From an uncultured Bacilli bacterium (lineage in GTDB: Bacteria > Bacillota_I > Bacilli_A > RF39 > UBA660): 16,254 nt of DNA. A program made the translations under genes and the position numbers. The stretch spans positions 1 through 16,254 of the forward strand of contig CAKOLP010000005.1 of NCBI GenBank assembly GCA_934096025.1. Direction: 5' to 3'. This document shows positions 1 through 7,183 of this stretch, piece after piece (the first letter of the stretch is position 1; each line of letters begins with the position of its first letter). A model generated the notes under the pieces. It saw only the letters and a program-made list of their open reading frames with translations. It was not told where the DNA came from and ran no database searches.

Positions 1-240
1 GATATTGGAGTTACTACAATAAAAGTTGATGGAATTAAAATTAAGATATATGACAAAGAGAAATTATTAATAGAACTAGTAAAAAACAGCAAAAATATTC
101 CTTTTGATTATTATAAGGAAATTATAAATAATTATAGAAGTATTAGTGATAAACTTGACATGAATAAATTATCTGATTATTTGAATTATTATAAAAATGA
201 TGTTGATTTATTTTTAAAAATACAAAAGGAGGTGTTCTAA
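1..240 (+). CDS. AbiEi-like antitoxin of a type IV toxin-antitoxin system, C-terminal part (5' end outside window)
   Basis: An open frame enters from the left edge and runs 79 codons to a TAA at 238-240; its start lies outside the window. The visible part begins DIGVTTIKVDGIKIKIYDKEK and continues into a helical stretch ending in DLFLKIQKEVF. This matches the layout of the AbiEi C-terminal region: a short beta segment with a 'vy..EkTL'-like motif, followed by helices. The stop overlaps the ATG of the next gene (TAATG), and that gene is AbiEii-like, which supports the call strongly. In known systems AbiEi is a DNA-binding antitoxin that represses its own operon and counteracts AbiEii without binding it. 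The DNA-binding N-terminal domain is not visible here, so only the C-terminal identity and the partnership can be supported. Confidence 0.7.
   Translation, partial: DIGVTTIKVDGIKIKIYDKEKLLIELVKNSKNIPFDYYKEIINNYRSISDKLDMNKLSDYLNYYKNDVDLFLKIQKEVF
226..234 (+). promoter_or_regulatory. Strong ribosome binding site of the AbiEii-like toxin gene
   Basis: AAGGAGGTG lies 5 bases before the ATG at 240, inside the last codons of the antitoxin gene. Together with the 1-base stop/start overlap, it indicates coupled translation of antitoxin and toxin. Confidence 0.7.
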
Positions 241-1061
241 TGAATTTACAAGAAATGATACAAAAGTACATAGAAAATGGTTATACAGATGAACTTGCTT
301 CTTCAAAAGTGGCCCAAGATTTAATACTAACTGCTATTGCAAATAGTAAATATTTTCAAAATATTACTATTAAAGGCGGAGTTGTTATACATAATTTATC
401 TAACGATAAGCGTAGAGCGACTCGTGATTTAGATTTAGATTTTATAAAGTACTCTCTAGACGATAGTTCTATCATAAATTTTATTAATGAATTGAATAAG
501 TCTATTAATTATATTAATTTTGAAATAATAGATGAAATTATTCCATTACATCATCAGGATTATAAAGGCAAAAGAGTATTTTTAAAGATTAAAGATAACT
601 ACAAAAATGAAATAGATACAAAGTTAGATATTGGAGTTCATAAATTATTTGAACTTGAGCAAGAACAATATTTGTTTGATTTTAGTATCATTAACTTAGG
701 AGCCAATTTATTAATTAATTCTTCTGAACAAATTTTTACTGAAAAAATGAAATCTCTTTTGAAATTTAATATTAGATCAACTAGATATAAAGATATATTT
801 GATTTTTATTATTTAATAGACAGTAAACTACTTGATAAGGAAAAACTTGAAAATTGTTTTAAAATTTTAATTTATGATGATAAATCAATAAACGTTAATA
901 ATATAAAAGATTTGATAGATCAATTTAAAAAAATTACTGGTTCAAGATTATATAAAATAAATCTTAATAATCCAAAATATAATTGGTTAGATAAAAATAT
1001 AAATGACGTAATTGATGAAATTAAAGATTATTTAATAACTATGGAAATAGTAACTAATTAA
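240..1061 (+). CDS. AbiEii/AbiGii-family nucleotidyltransferase toxin (type IV toxin-antitoxin)
   Basis: A 273-residue protein with the marks of the AbiEii (DUF1814) nucleotidyltransferase family. Residues 45-47 are KGG. Residues 61-68 (TRDLDLDF) hold the DxD-type metal-binding motif that follows the KGG segment in this family. A second acidic strand motif, EIDTKLDIG, lies near residues 123-131. The C-terminal half has the typical 'EKMKSLLKF...R..KDIFDFYYL' motif, with conserved Lys and KDxxD. Known relatives transfer nucleotides to RNA, for example to tRNA, and cause growth arrest or phage-triggered abortive infection; the exact target here cannot be read. The gene overlaps the antitoxin stop by one base. 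The ATG at 240 is fixed by the strong ribosome binding site. Length and motifs look intact, so the toxin is probably functional. Confidence 0.88.
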   Translation: MNLQEMIQKYIENGYTDELASSKVAQDLILTAIANSKYFQNITIKGGVVIHNLSNDKRRATRDLDLDFIKYSLDDSSIINFINELNKSINYINFEIIDEIIPLHHQDYKGKRVFLKIKDNYKNEIDTKLDIGVHKLFELEQEQYLFDFSIINLGANLLINSSEQIFTEKMKSLLKFNIRSTRYKDIFDFYYLIDSKLLDKEKLENCFKILIYDDKSINVNNIKDLIDQFKKITGSRLYKINLNNPKYNWLDKNINDVIDEIKDYLITMEIVTN

Positions 1062-1376
1062 TAATTAATCCATATTCAACTGCAGTTTTTCTTGTATTGT
1101 TCATTTTTTAATTTATTAGTTATTTAATTGGTCATGAAAACTTGCAATTTCAAGATTTAAATCATAAAGCTTGTTTGATAATCTCTTTGTTTTCCTATCC
1201 ATAGTTACTTTCCTTTGTTATATTTATTTTCTTATATAAAATAGATAAAAAAAAGACTTGATATTTATTAAAAAAATAATTTGTGGGTAACTTATTATTT
1301 ATTAATAAAATATTTAATCTTACTTATTTATAGTCTGAATAGTTATTAGCTTGAGGTTTTTTTCATTTATTAAATA
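1062..1376. other. AT-rich intergenic region between the toxin gene and the parA promoter
   Basis: About 315 bases of very AT-rich DNA. I found no tRNA, no convincing rho-independent terminator after the toxin gene, and no repeat array. It contains a 10-base perfect palindrome (AACTGCAGTT, about 1079-1088) without a loop or T-run suited to termination, and a weak minus-strand mini-ORF listed separately. I looked for a parS-like palindrome (TGTTTCACGTGAAACA) and saw none. Confidence 0.5.
1116..1202 (-). CDS. Possible 28-residue microprotein (weak)
   Basis: A short minus-strand frame reads ATG to TAA and encodes 28 residues, starting MDRKTKRLSNKLYDLNLE. It is hydrophilic and probably helical. 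A purine-rich ribosome-binding-like sequence (AAAGGAAAG) sits about 5 bases before the ATG. I recognise no family and see no clear promoter. In DNA this AT-rich a 28-codon frame can arise by chance; the Shine-Dalgarno-like sequence is the only positive sign. Confidence 0.2.
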   Translation of the reverse strand: MDRKTKRLSNKLYDLNLEIASFHDQLNN

Positions 1377-1405
1377 TAGACTTATTTATTGTTATTTGAT
1401 ACAAT
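1377..1405 (+). promoter_or_regulatory. Putative sigma-A-type promoter of the parA operon
   Basis: A TAGACT -35-like element at 1377-1382 is followed by a 17-base spacer and a TACAAT -10 element at 1400-1405. Transcription would start near 1412, about 32 bases before the parA ATG. This promoter lies inside the longest possible parA frame, which also argues against an upstream start. Confidence 0.5.
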
Positions 1406-1443
1406 ATAAAGGTACTAAAAGTTGTAAGAAAGAGGTGCTTGTT

Positions 1444-2229
1444 ATGGCCAAAGTTATATCACTTGTTAATCAAAAAGGGGGAGTTGGAAAGACTACGACG
1501 AGTATAAATCTTTCTGCTGCCTTAGGGAAACTAGGGAAACGAGTGTTATTAATAGATTTAGATCCCCAAAGTAATGCGACAACTGGATTGGGACTTAATT
1601 CTAATGATTTTAAAAATGATATTTATGAACTTATTACGGGAAAATGTGAAGTTAAGAAGGCTATAAAAAAAACTAAGTTTCAAAATCTAAGTATTATTCC
1701 ATCAACGATTAATTTGGCTGGGGTTGATGTTGAGTTTGTAAAAAGAATGCTTGAAGATAAAGAATTTGCCCAAAATATGCAGTTGAAGTTAAGACTTGAT
1801 GAGATTAAGGATAATTATGATTATGTTATTATTGATTGTCAACCATCACTTGGGCTTGGTACTATGAATGCTTTGGTGGCTAGTGATAGTGTAATTATTC
1901 CGGTGCAATGTGAATATTTTGCTTTAGAGGGAATTACGCAACTTCTTAACTCTATTATAATGGTACAAAATAGTATGAATGCTGATTTAAGAGTTGAGGG
2001 TGTTTTACTTACAATGTTAGATGGAAGAACTAATATTGGTTTAGAAGTTATTGAAGAAATTAGGAAGTATTTTAAAGATAAAGTATTTAATACGATTATT
2101 CCAAGATTGGTAAGATTAGTTGAAGCCCCAAGTCATGGAAAACCTATTAATGAATATGACCCTTTAAGTAGAGCGACTGAGGCTTATGCCAATTTAGCAA
2201 AGGAAGTGATTAGTAGAGATGGAGAGTAA
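1444..2229 (+). CDS. parA: Chromosome-partitioning ATPase ParA (Soj)
   Basis: A 261-residue cytoplasmic ParA/MinD-superfamily ATPase that works with ParB in chromosome segregation and, in Bacillus relatives, influences DnaA. The deviant Walker A motif KGGVGKTT is at residues 11-18, with the signature Lys11. IDLDPQSNATTG follows at about 37-48, and Walker B-like VIIDCQPSLG is at about 128-137. The length is typical of Soj. The frame could be extended upstream to 1351, but the ATG at 1444 is chosen because AGAGGTG stands 6 bases before it, the Soj-like start MAKVISLVNQKGG begins there, and the upstream extension contains the likely promoter. The 3' end overlaps parB by 11 bases. It is first in a seven-gene operon. 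Confidence 0.96.
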   Translation: MAKVISLVNQKGGVGKTTTSINLSAALGKLGKRVLLIDLDPQSNATTGLGLNSNDFKNDIYELITGKCEVKKAIKKTKFQNLSIIPSTINLAGVDVEFVKRMLEDKEFAQNMQLKLRLDEIKDNYDYVIIDCQPSLGLGTMNALVASDSVIIPVQCEYFALEGITQLLNSIIMVQNSMNADLRVEGVLLTMLDGRTNIGLEVIEEIRKYFKDKVFNTIIPRLVRLVEAPSHGKPINEYDPLSRATEAYANLAKEVISRDGE

Positions 2230-3106
2230 GAAAAAAGCATTAGGTAAAGGATTGGAACAATTATTTTCAAATTCAGTTATAGATTTTGATAACTTTGAAG
2301 ATACGGTTATTGAAGAAAATAAAAAAGATGTAACAGAGATTAAATTAGATGAAATAAGAAGTAATCCTTATCAACCGAGAAAGACTTTTAATTCAGAAAC
2401 TTTAAATGAACTTGCTAAAAGTATAAAAGAGTATGGGGTTGTTCAACCTATTATTGTTAAAAAAAGTATTAAGGGTTATGAACTAGTAGCTGGGGAGAGA
2501 AGAACTAAAGCTGCTAAGATTGCGGGACTTACAAGTATTCCAGCGATTATTAAAGATTTTGATGATGAAGAAATGATGGAAATAGCTTTGATTGAAAATA
2601 TTCAAAGAGAAGATCTAAATCCAATTGATGAAGCAAGTAGTATTAATAATATAATAAAGTTAAGAGGCTATACACAAGAAGAATTTGGGAATAAGTTTGG
2701 TAAAAGTAGAACTTATGTAACAAATATGGTAGGGCTTTTAAGATTACCAGATGATGTTAAGAAGCTTGTGGAAAATAAAGAAATTAGTATGTCGCATGCT
2801 AGAGTTTTAAGTAAGATCGATGATGATGCACAAGTTATGAAGTTGGCAAATAGAATAGTAACGGATAGTTTGAGTGTTCATGATTTAGAAAAAATATCTC
2901 AAGAAGAAAAAAGAAGCGAGAAAAGTGTAAGTTATAATAAAGATTATAGTAGTGATCATAAATATAGAATGTATGAAAATATGATTATAGATAGTTTAAA
3001 TACTAAGGTTAGAGTAAATAAGAAGAAGATTGAAATATATTTTGATGGGGTAGATGAACTAGAGGAAATACTTGAAAAAATGAATATTAGAGTAGAGGAA
3101 GAATAA
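2219..3106 (+). CDS. parB: Chromosome-partitioning protein ParB (Spo0J)
   Basis: A 295-residue ParB/Spo0J homologue, the CTP-dependent DNA clamp that loads at parS and spreads. The N-terminal peptide around residues 6-16 (KALGKGLEQLF) matches the segment that stimulates the ParA ATPase. A ParB nuclease-fold/CTPase domain spans about 36-130, with the GERR motif at 92-95 and ENIQREDLNPIDEA at 126-139. A helix-turn-helix lies near 152-175 (TQEEFGNKFGKSRTYVTNM). The C-terminal part (about 245-295) fits the dimerisation domain. The ATG overlaps the end of parA by 11 bases, with AAGGAAGTG as the likely ribosome binding site. No parS-like palindrome is visible in the window, so the loading sites are probably elsewhere. 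Confidence 0.96.
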   Translation: MESKKKALGKGLEQLFSNSVIDFDNFEDTVIEENKKDVTEIKLDEIRSNPYQPRKTFNSETLNELAKSIKEYGVVQPIIVKKSIKGYELVAGERRTKAAKIAGLTSIPAIIKDFDDEEMMEIALIENIQREDLNPIDEASSINNIIKLRGYTQEEFGNKFGKSRTYVTNMVGLLRLPDDVKKLVENKEISMSHARVLSKIDDDAQVMKLANRIVTDSLSVHDLEKISQEEKRSEKSVSYNKDYSSDHKYRMYENMIIDSLNTKVRVNKKKIEIYFDGVDELEEILEKMNIRVEEE

Positions 3107-3309
3107 TGGAAAAAGATTTTAATTTAAATGATGAAGTTATTATGAAGAAACCTCATGCTTGCGGAAGTAATTTGTGGCTTATAACAAGAAATGGTGCTGA
3201 TGTAAAAATTAAGTGTCAAGAGTGTGGGCGTGAAGTAATGATGGATAGACTAGAATTTATGAAAAAAATAAAAAAGGTGATTATTAATGAAAAAACCTCG
3301 AATAAATAA
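3106..3309 (+). CDS. DUF951 family small Cys protein (YyzM-like)
   Basis: A 67-residue protein that aligns well from memory with Bacillus subtilis YyzM. The block KKPHACGSNLW at residues 14-24 and the block IKCQECGREVMM at 35-46 carry the family's three Cys (19, 37, 40), and a basic C-terminus follows. The CxxC pair plus the third Cys suggests metal or nucleic-acid binding, but this is not shown, and I know of no settled function for the family. The ATG overlaps the parB stop by one base (TAATG). The gene's position between parB and ychF is conserved in Bacilli, which points to a housekeeping rather than an acquired gene. Its 3' end overlaps the next gene by 23 bases. Confidence 0.88.
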   Translation: MEKDFNLNDEVIMKKPHACGSNLWLITRNGADVKIKCQECGREVMMDRLEFMKKIKKVIINEKTSNK

Positions 3310-4828
3310 GAATATTGGCTTACATCCTGTAATGATTTTTTTAATCCTTAGTTTTCTAACAATTGTAGTAAGCGGGATTTTAAGTTTGTTTAATGTTCAG
3401 GCTACTTTTAATAAGGTATCTAGTATTACGGGGGATTTTCAAGTAACTACGGAAGCTGTAAATTCTTTGTTTAGTTTAAGTGGACTTAAATATATATTTA
3501 CAACAACGGTTAAGAATTTTGCAAATTTTGCTGTATTAACTAATTTGATTATTATTTTGTTAGGTATTGGAATAATGGTTAAGAGTGGTTTTTTGAAAAC
3601 TATTATTACTTTGCTTACGAAGAAAGCTAAAAAGTTTACGGTAACGTTTGTGTTTACTTTAATTTGTGTAATTTCTAGTTTGATTGGGGATTTATCATAT
3701 ATAATACTTATTCCTTTTGGGGCTTTGTTATTTATGTATGGGAAAAGGAATCCTTTGATTGGAATAATTTCGGCTTTTTCGGGACTTACTTGTGGAAGTG
3801 CACTTAGTTTGTTTATTACAAGTAATGATTCTAGTATGATTAATATGACTTTGAGTAATGTATATATTCTTAATGGTAGTTATAGTATTAATAGTTTTAG
3901 TTATTTGTTTGTTATGTTTATACTTATTATTGTGCTTTCTTTAGTACTTAGTAATATAACGGAGAATTATGTAGCTAAGAGGGCTCCGAAATATGAGTTT
4001 TTAGAAGAAGAAGTGGAAGATGACTTGGTTTTAACTAAAAGACAAATGCGAGGATTAGTGTTCTCTTTGGGAGCTGGGTTAATATATTTGTTAATATTTA
4101 TATATAATATTATACCGGGGTTACCTTTTTCGGGGAAATTACTTGATTATAGTCAGAGTTTATATATAGATAAGTTATTTAGTTATAATTCGTTTTTTAG
4201 TAATGGATTTGTGTTTGTAGTAGCAGTTTTCTTTGTGATACTTGGGTTGTTTTATGGTATGGGTGCAAAGACTATTACAAATAATAAAGAGTTTATTGAT
4301 GCTTTGGGATCTTCATTAAATGGAATAGGAAAGATATTAGTACTTATTTTTGCTGCTTCGACATTTATTAATATATTTAAACAGTCTAATATTGGGAATG
4401 TTGTTGTGGGAAGTATTACTAGTGTGCTTGAAAATTCTACTTATGCAGGATTACCACTTTTGTTGCTTCTTTTTCTAGGGGCAATTCTTATGACAATATT
4501 TCAACCACATATATTATATAGTTGGAGTATTGCATCAGGTGTGGTTCCTACGCTTATGAATGTGGGTGTATCAGCAGAATTTAGTCAGTTAGTATTTAGA
4601 TTAGGTAGTGCTGTTTCTTTGGGGCTTACACCGGTGTTTGCATATTTTGTTGTTTATTTGGCTTATTTGGAAAATTATAGTCAAGATGAAAAACAAATTA
4701 CTATTAAAGAAGCTATTAAATATCAGTTACCTTATGTGGGGGCAACATTTATTATATATTTAATATTTATTATAGTTTGGTATATTTTAAAGGCTCCGTT
4801 AGGTATTGGGGCTAGTATAGGTATATAG
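3287..4828 (+). CDS. AbgT family transporter (p-aminobenzoyl-glutamate / sulfonamide-type exporter family)
   Basis: A 513-residue, strongly hydrophobic membrane protein. Recognisable AbgT-family features in order are: the N-terminal HPVMIFL segment leading into the first helix; a 'NF..FA.L...I...LGIGIM.KSGFL' block near residues 78-104; the 'LIGDLSYIILIPFGALLF' block near 132-149; and an 'LIGIISAFSGLTCG' reentrant-like segment near 157-170. A 'GLPFSGKLLDYSQSLYIDKLF' loop lies near 278-298. The C-terminal half repeats the pattern with 'LFLGAILMTIFQP'. Family members move p-aminobenzoyl-glutamate or act as antimetabolite efflux pumps; the substrate here is unknown. The start at 3287 is supported by AAAGGTGA 6 bases upstream and lies inside the end of the DUF951 gene, so translation is probably coupled. 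It is not a usual member of the parAB-ychF block. Confidence 0.87.
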   Translation: MKKPRINKNIGLHPVMIFLILSFLTIVVSGILSLFNVQATFNKVSSITGDFQVTTEAVNSLFSLSGLKYIFTTTVKNFANFAVLTNLIIILLGIGIMVKSGFLKTIITLLTKKAKKFTVTFVFTLICVISSLIGDLSYIILIPFGALLFMYGKRNPLIGIISAFSGLTCGSALSLFITSNDSSMINMTLSNVYILNGSYSINSFSYLFVMFILIIVLSLVLSNITENYVAKRAPKYEFLEEEVEDDLVLTKRQMRGLVFSLGAGLIYLLIFIYNIIPGLPFSGKLLDYSQSLYIDKLFSYNSFFSNGFVFVVAVFFVILGLFYGMGAKTITNNKEFIDALGSSLNGIGKILVLIFAASTFINIFKQSNIGNVVVGSITSVLENSTYAGLPLLLLLFLGAILMTIFQPHILYSWSIASGVVPTLMNVGVSAEFSQLVFRLGSAVSLGLTPVFAYFVVYLAYLENYSQDEKQITIKEAIKYQLPYVGATFIIYLIFIIVWYILKAPLGIGASIGI

Positions 4829-4837
4829 GAGGTTATG

Positions 4838-5938
4838 GTGAGTTTAAAAGCAGGAATTGTGGGATTGCCTAATGTTGGGAAGTCAACTTTGTTTAATGCT
4901 ATTACGAAACAAAATATATTGGCAGCTAATTATCCTTTTGCGACGATTGAGCCGAATGTTGGGGTTGTATTAGTTCCAGATAAAAGAGTTGATTACTTAG
5001 CTAGTGTGTATAATCCTAAGAGTGTGGTTCCTACGACGTTTGAGTTTACAGATATTGCTGGGTTAGTTGCTGGGGCTTCAAAAGGTGAGGGACTTGGGAA
5101 TAAGTTCTTATCGCATATTAGGGAAGTAGATGCTATTGTAGAAGTGGTTAGATGTTTTCTTGATAGTAATATAACTCATGTTAGTGGTAAGATCGATCCG
5201 GTTAGTGATATTGAAGTTATAAATATTGAACTAGTACTTGCAGATTTGGAAGTAGTTAATAATAGATTGGATAAGATAAAGAAAAAGGCTGTTACTTCTA
5301 AGAATAAAGAGGCTTTGTTTGAAGTTGATGTTTTGGAGAAGTGTAGGGTTGCCTTAGAAAATAATATTCCCATTCGAAGATTAAGTTTTTCGGAAGATGA
5401 ATTATTGGTTATTAAGAATTTTAGTTTTTTAACTTTAAAGCCTATAATTTATGTGGCTAATGTCGGAGAAGATGATGCTGCAGTTGGGGATAATGAGTAT
5501 TCTTTAAGACTTAAGGACTATGCTAATAGTGAGGGTGCTAGTGTTATAGTTATGTGTTCAAAAATGGAAGCTGAACTTGCTTCTTTGGAAGAAGAAGAAA
5601 AGAAGATATTTTTACAAGAAATGGGCATAAATAATAGTGGGCTTGATAAACTTATTATTGCTACATATAATTTATTAGGGCTTAAAACATTTTTTACGGC
5701 AGGAACTGATGAAGTTAGAGCTTGGACATTTAAAACAGGAATGAAAGCTCCGGAGTGTGCAGGTTTGATACATAGTGATATTAAAAGAGGTTTTATAAGA
5801 GCCCAGGTTTTTTCTTATGAAGATTTCTTGGAATTTGGAAGTGAAAAAGCTTTAAAAGAAGCTGGAAAAATACGAATTGAGGGAAAGGATTATATTGTTG
5901 AAGATGGGGATATTTGTTATTTCCGCTTTAATGTATAA
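4838..5938 (+). CDS. ychF: Redox-/ribosome-associated P-loop ATPase YchF (EngD, Obg family)
   Basis: A 366-residue member of the universal YchF family, Obg-like P-loop proteins that prefer ATP to GTP and associate with ribosomes. The Walker A/G1 motif GLPNVGKST is at residues 9-17, FTDIAGLV (G3) near 70-77, and the KGEGLGNKFLSHIREVDAI block follows. The G4 position reads YVANVGE, the NxxE form that explains the ATP preference. The C-terminal TGS domain ends in KDYIVEDGDICYFRFNV. The GTG at 4838 is chosen as start: AGGAGG at 4827-4832 lies 5 bases before it, and the protein then begins SLKAGIVGLPNVGKS and matches the 366-residue Bacillus homologue. An in-frame ATG at 4835 is only 2 bases from the same site and would add one residue. 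The gap to the upstream gene is under 10 bases. Confidence 0.96.
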   Translation: MSLKAGIVGLPNVGKSTLFNAITKQNILAANYPFATIEPNVGVVLVPDKRVDYLASVYNPKSVVPTTFEFTDIAGLVAGASKGEGLGNKFLSHIREVDAIVEVVRCFLDSNITHVSGKIDPVSDIEVINIELVLADLEVVNNRLDKIKKKAVTSKNKEALFEVDVLEKCRVALENNIPIRRLSFSEDELLVIKNFSFLTLKPIIYVANVGEDDAAVGDNEYSLRLKDYANSEGASVIVMCSKMEAELASLEEEEKKIFLQEMGINNSGLDKLIIATYNLLGLKTFFTAGTDEVRAWTFKTGMKAPECAGLIHSDIKRGFIRAQVFSYEDFLEFGSEKALKEAGKIRIEGKDYIVEDGDICYFRFNV

Positions 5939-5949
5939 ATGGTGAAGAT

Positions 5950-6591
5950 ATGGAAAATAAATTATTGAGTAAAACATTTTTATGGATGTTTGTGGGATTA
6001 CTGGTTACGTTTGCAACTGGTTATGCTGTTAGTAATAATACAGTAATGCTTGAAAATGTTTTTGGGGGTATGTATTGGGTTTTTATTGTTTTAGAATTTA
6101 TTTTAGTAATTGTGTTATCTGCTAGAGTTATGAAGATGAGTCCGGTGGGAGCAAAGATATGTTTCTTGTTATATTCTTTTGTTTCGGGATTGACATTTTC
6201 TTCTGTTTTTGTAGTTTATAATTTAACTAGTGTTATGACAGTGTTTTTAGTTAGTGCATTAGTATTTGGCGTTATGGCTTTAATTGGGTATACAACACAA
6301 GTTGACTTGAGTAAATTAGGTTTTTACTTACTTATGGCTTTACTTGGGGCTATAATTGTTATGATTGTTAATGCGTTTTTAAATAATCCAGTGATATATA
6401 CTATTATTTCAATTGTATGTTTAATTATCTTTATTGGGGTTACTGCTTATGATGTACAAAAGATAAAGGCTTTGGAAACATCTGGGTTACCTGAAGATAA
6501 TTTGGCTATTTATGGGGCTTTAGATTTATATTTAGATTTTATTAATATATTTATTCATTTACTACAATTATTTGGCAAGAGTGATGATTAA
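5950..6591 (+). CDS. Bax inhibitor-1/YccA family membrane protein
   Basis: A 213-residue integral membrane protein with about seven hydrophobic segments, the usual number for the Bax inhibitor-1 (BI-1/YccA/YetJ) family. Family marks include SARVMKMSP near residues 58-66, 'F..YS..SGLTFSSVF' near 72-88, 'GVTAYDVQKIK' near 163-173 and the C-terminal 'ALDLYLDFINIFIHLLQLFGK', with the conserved Asp residues of the proposed pH/cation-sensing site. Characterised bacterial relatives are pH-dependent calcium leak channels or interact with FtsH. GGTGA stands about 5 bases before the ATG, only 11 bases after ychF. The stop overlaps the next start by one base. Confidence 0.9.
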   Translation: MENKLLSKTFLWMFVGLLVTFATGYAVSNNTVMLENVFGGMYWVFIVLEFILVIVLSARVMKMSPVGAKICFLLYSFVSGLTFSSVFVVYNLTSVMTVFLVSALVFGVMALIGYTTQVDLSKLGFYLLMALLGAIIVMIVNAFLNNPVIYTIISIVCLIIFIGVTAYDVQKIKALETSGLPEDNLAIYGALDLYLDFINIFIHLLQLFGKSDD

Positions 6592-7160
6592 TGGATATTA
6601 GTTTAAAAAGAATTATAGCTTTTGTAATAGATATATTTTTATTAACTTGTTTATTAACATTATTTATTAAAGTAACTAATGTTGATCCTTATTATGAAGA
6701 ATATAGAAATACTAATAATACTTATTTAGAAGAAGTAAAGAAAAGTGATAATAAAGATTATTTAATGGCTTTAAATTATGATTTATATAAATATAAAGTT
6801 GTTAGTAGTTCGTTATCTATTGGGTGTTTGATTCTTTATTTTGGGATATTTCAATTTGTTAATAAAGGTCAAACTATTGGGAAAAAGATTATGAAGATTA
6901 AGATTGTTAGTAATAATCAAAAGAAACTTAATATAGGTAATTATCTTATTAGAACTGTTATATTAACTAATATAGTATTTACTTTATTAAATACTATATT
7001 AGTGTATTTCTTATCTGTTAATAGTTTTTATTATGTAGTATATGTATGTAGTTTATTATCTTCTTTAGTATATATAATTAATATATTTATGATTACTTTG
7101 AGAAAAGATAATAGAGGCTTACATGATATACTTGCTAATACAAAAGTTGTGGTATGCTAA
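6591..7160 (+). CDS. RDD family membrane protein
   Basis: A 189-residue membrane protein with the RDD-family pattern. An N-terminal helix carries Arg and Asp in LKRIIAFVIDIF (residues 5-16). A central hydrophobic segment is followed by the signature 'NKGQTIGKKIMKIKIV' near 91-106. After it come further hydrophobic segments and a 'NRGLHDILANTKVV' C-terminal motif, typical of the family ('..rqglHDlla.T.Vv'). The function of most RDD proteins is unknown; some act in ion homeostasis. The start overlaps the previous stop (TAATG) and this is the last gene of the parA operon, ending directly in a hairpin terminator. Codon usage is like its neighbours. Confidence 0.87.
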   Translation: MDISLKRIIAFVIDIFLLTCLLTLFIKVTNVDPYYEEYRNTNNTYLEEVKKSDNKDYLMALNYDLYKYKVVSSSLSIGCLILYFGIFQFVNKGQTIGKKIMKIKIVSNNQKKLNIGNYLIRTVILTNIVFTLLNTILVYFLSVNSFYYVVYVCSLLSSLVYIINIFMITLRKDNRGLHDILANTKVVVC

Positions 7161-7183
7161 AAGACAGGCTGGGCCTGTCTTTT
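7159..7183. terminator. Bidirectional rho-independent terminator between converging genes
   Basis: A perfect 11-bp inverted repeat, AAAAGACAGGC and GCCTGTCTTTT, with a 3-base loop TGG. Read either way it ends in TTTT, so it can terminate both the parA operon and the converging metallophosphoesterase gene. It overlaps the stop codons of both genes. Confidence 0.9.

Noticed and set aside
1079..1088. Palindrome AACTGCAGTT as a terminator of the toxin gene
   Set aside because: It has no loop, so it cannot form a usable hairpin in RNA, although some T residues follow it.
1351..1443. N-terminal extension of ParA starting at the ATG at 1351
   Set aside because: The 31 extra residues do not resemble ParA, have no ribosome binding site and overlap the likely promoter. 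The ATG at 1444 with AGAGGTG and MAKVISLVNQKGG is the family start.
5176..5373. Minus-strand open frame inside ychF
   Set aside because: It is the reverse shadow of a highly conserved gene, with no independent signals.
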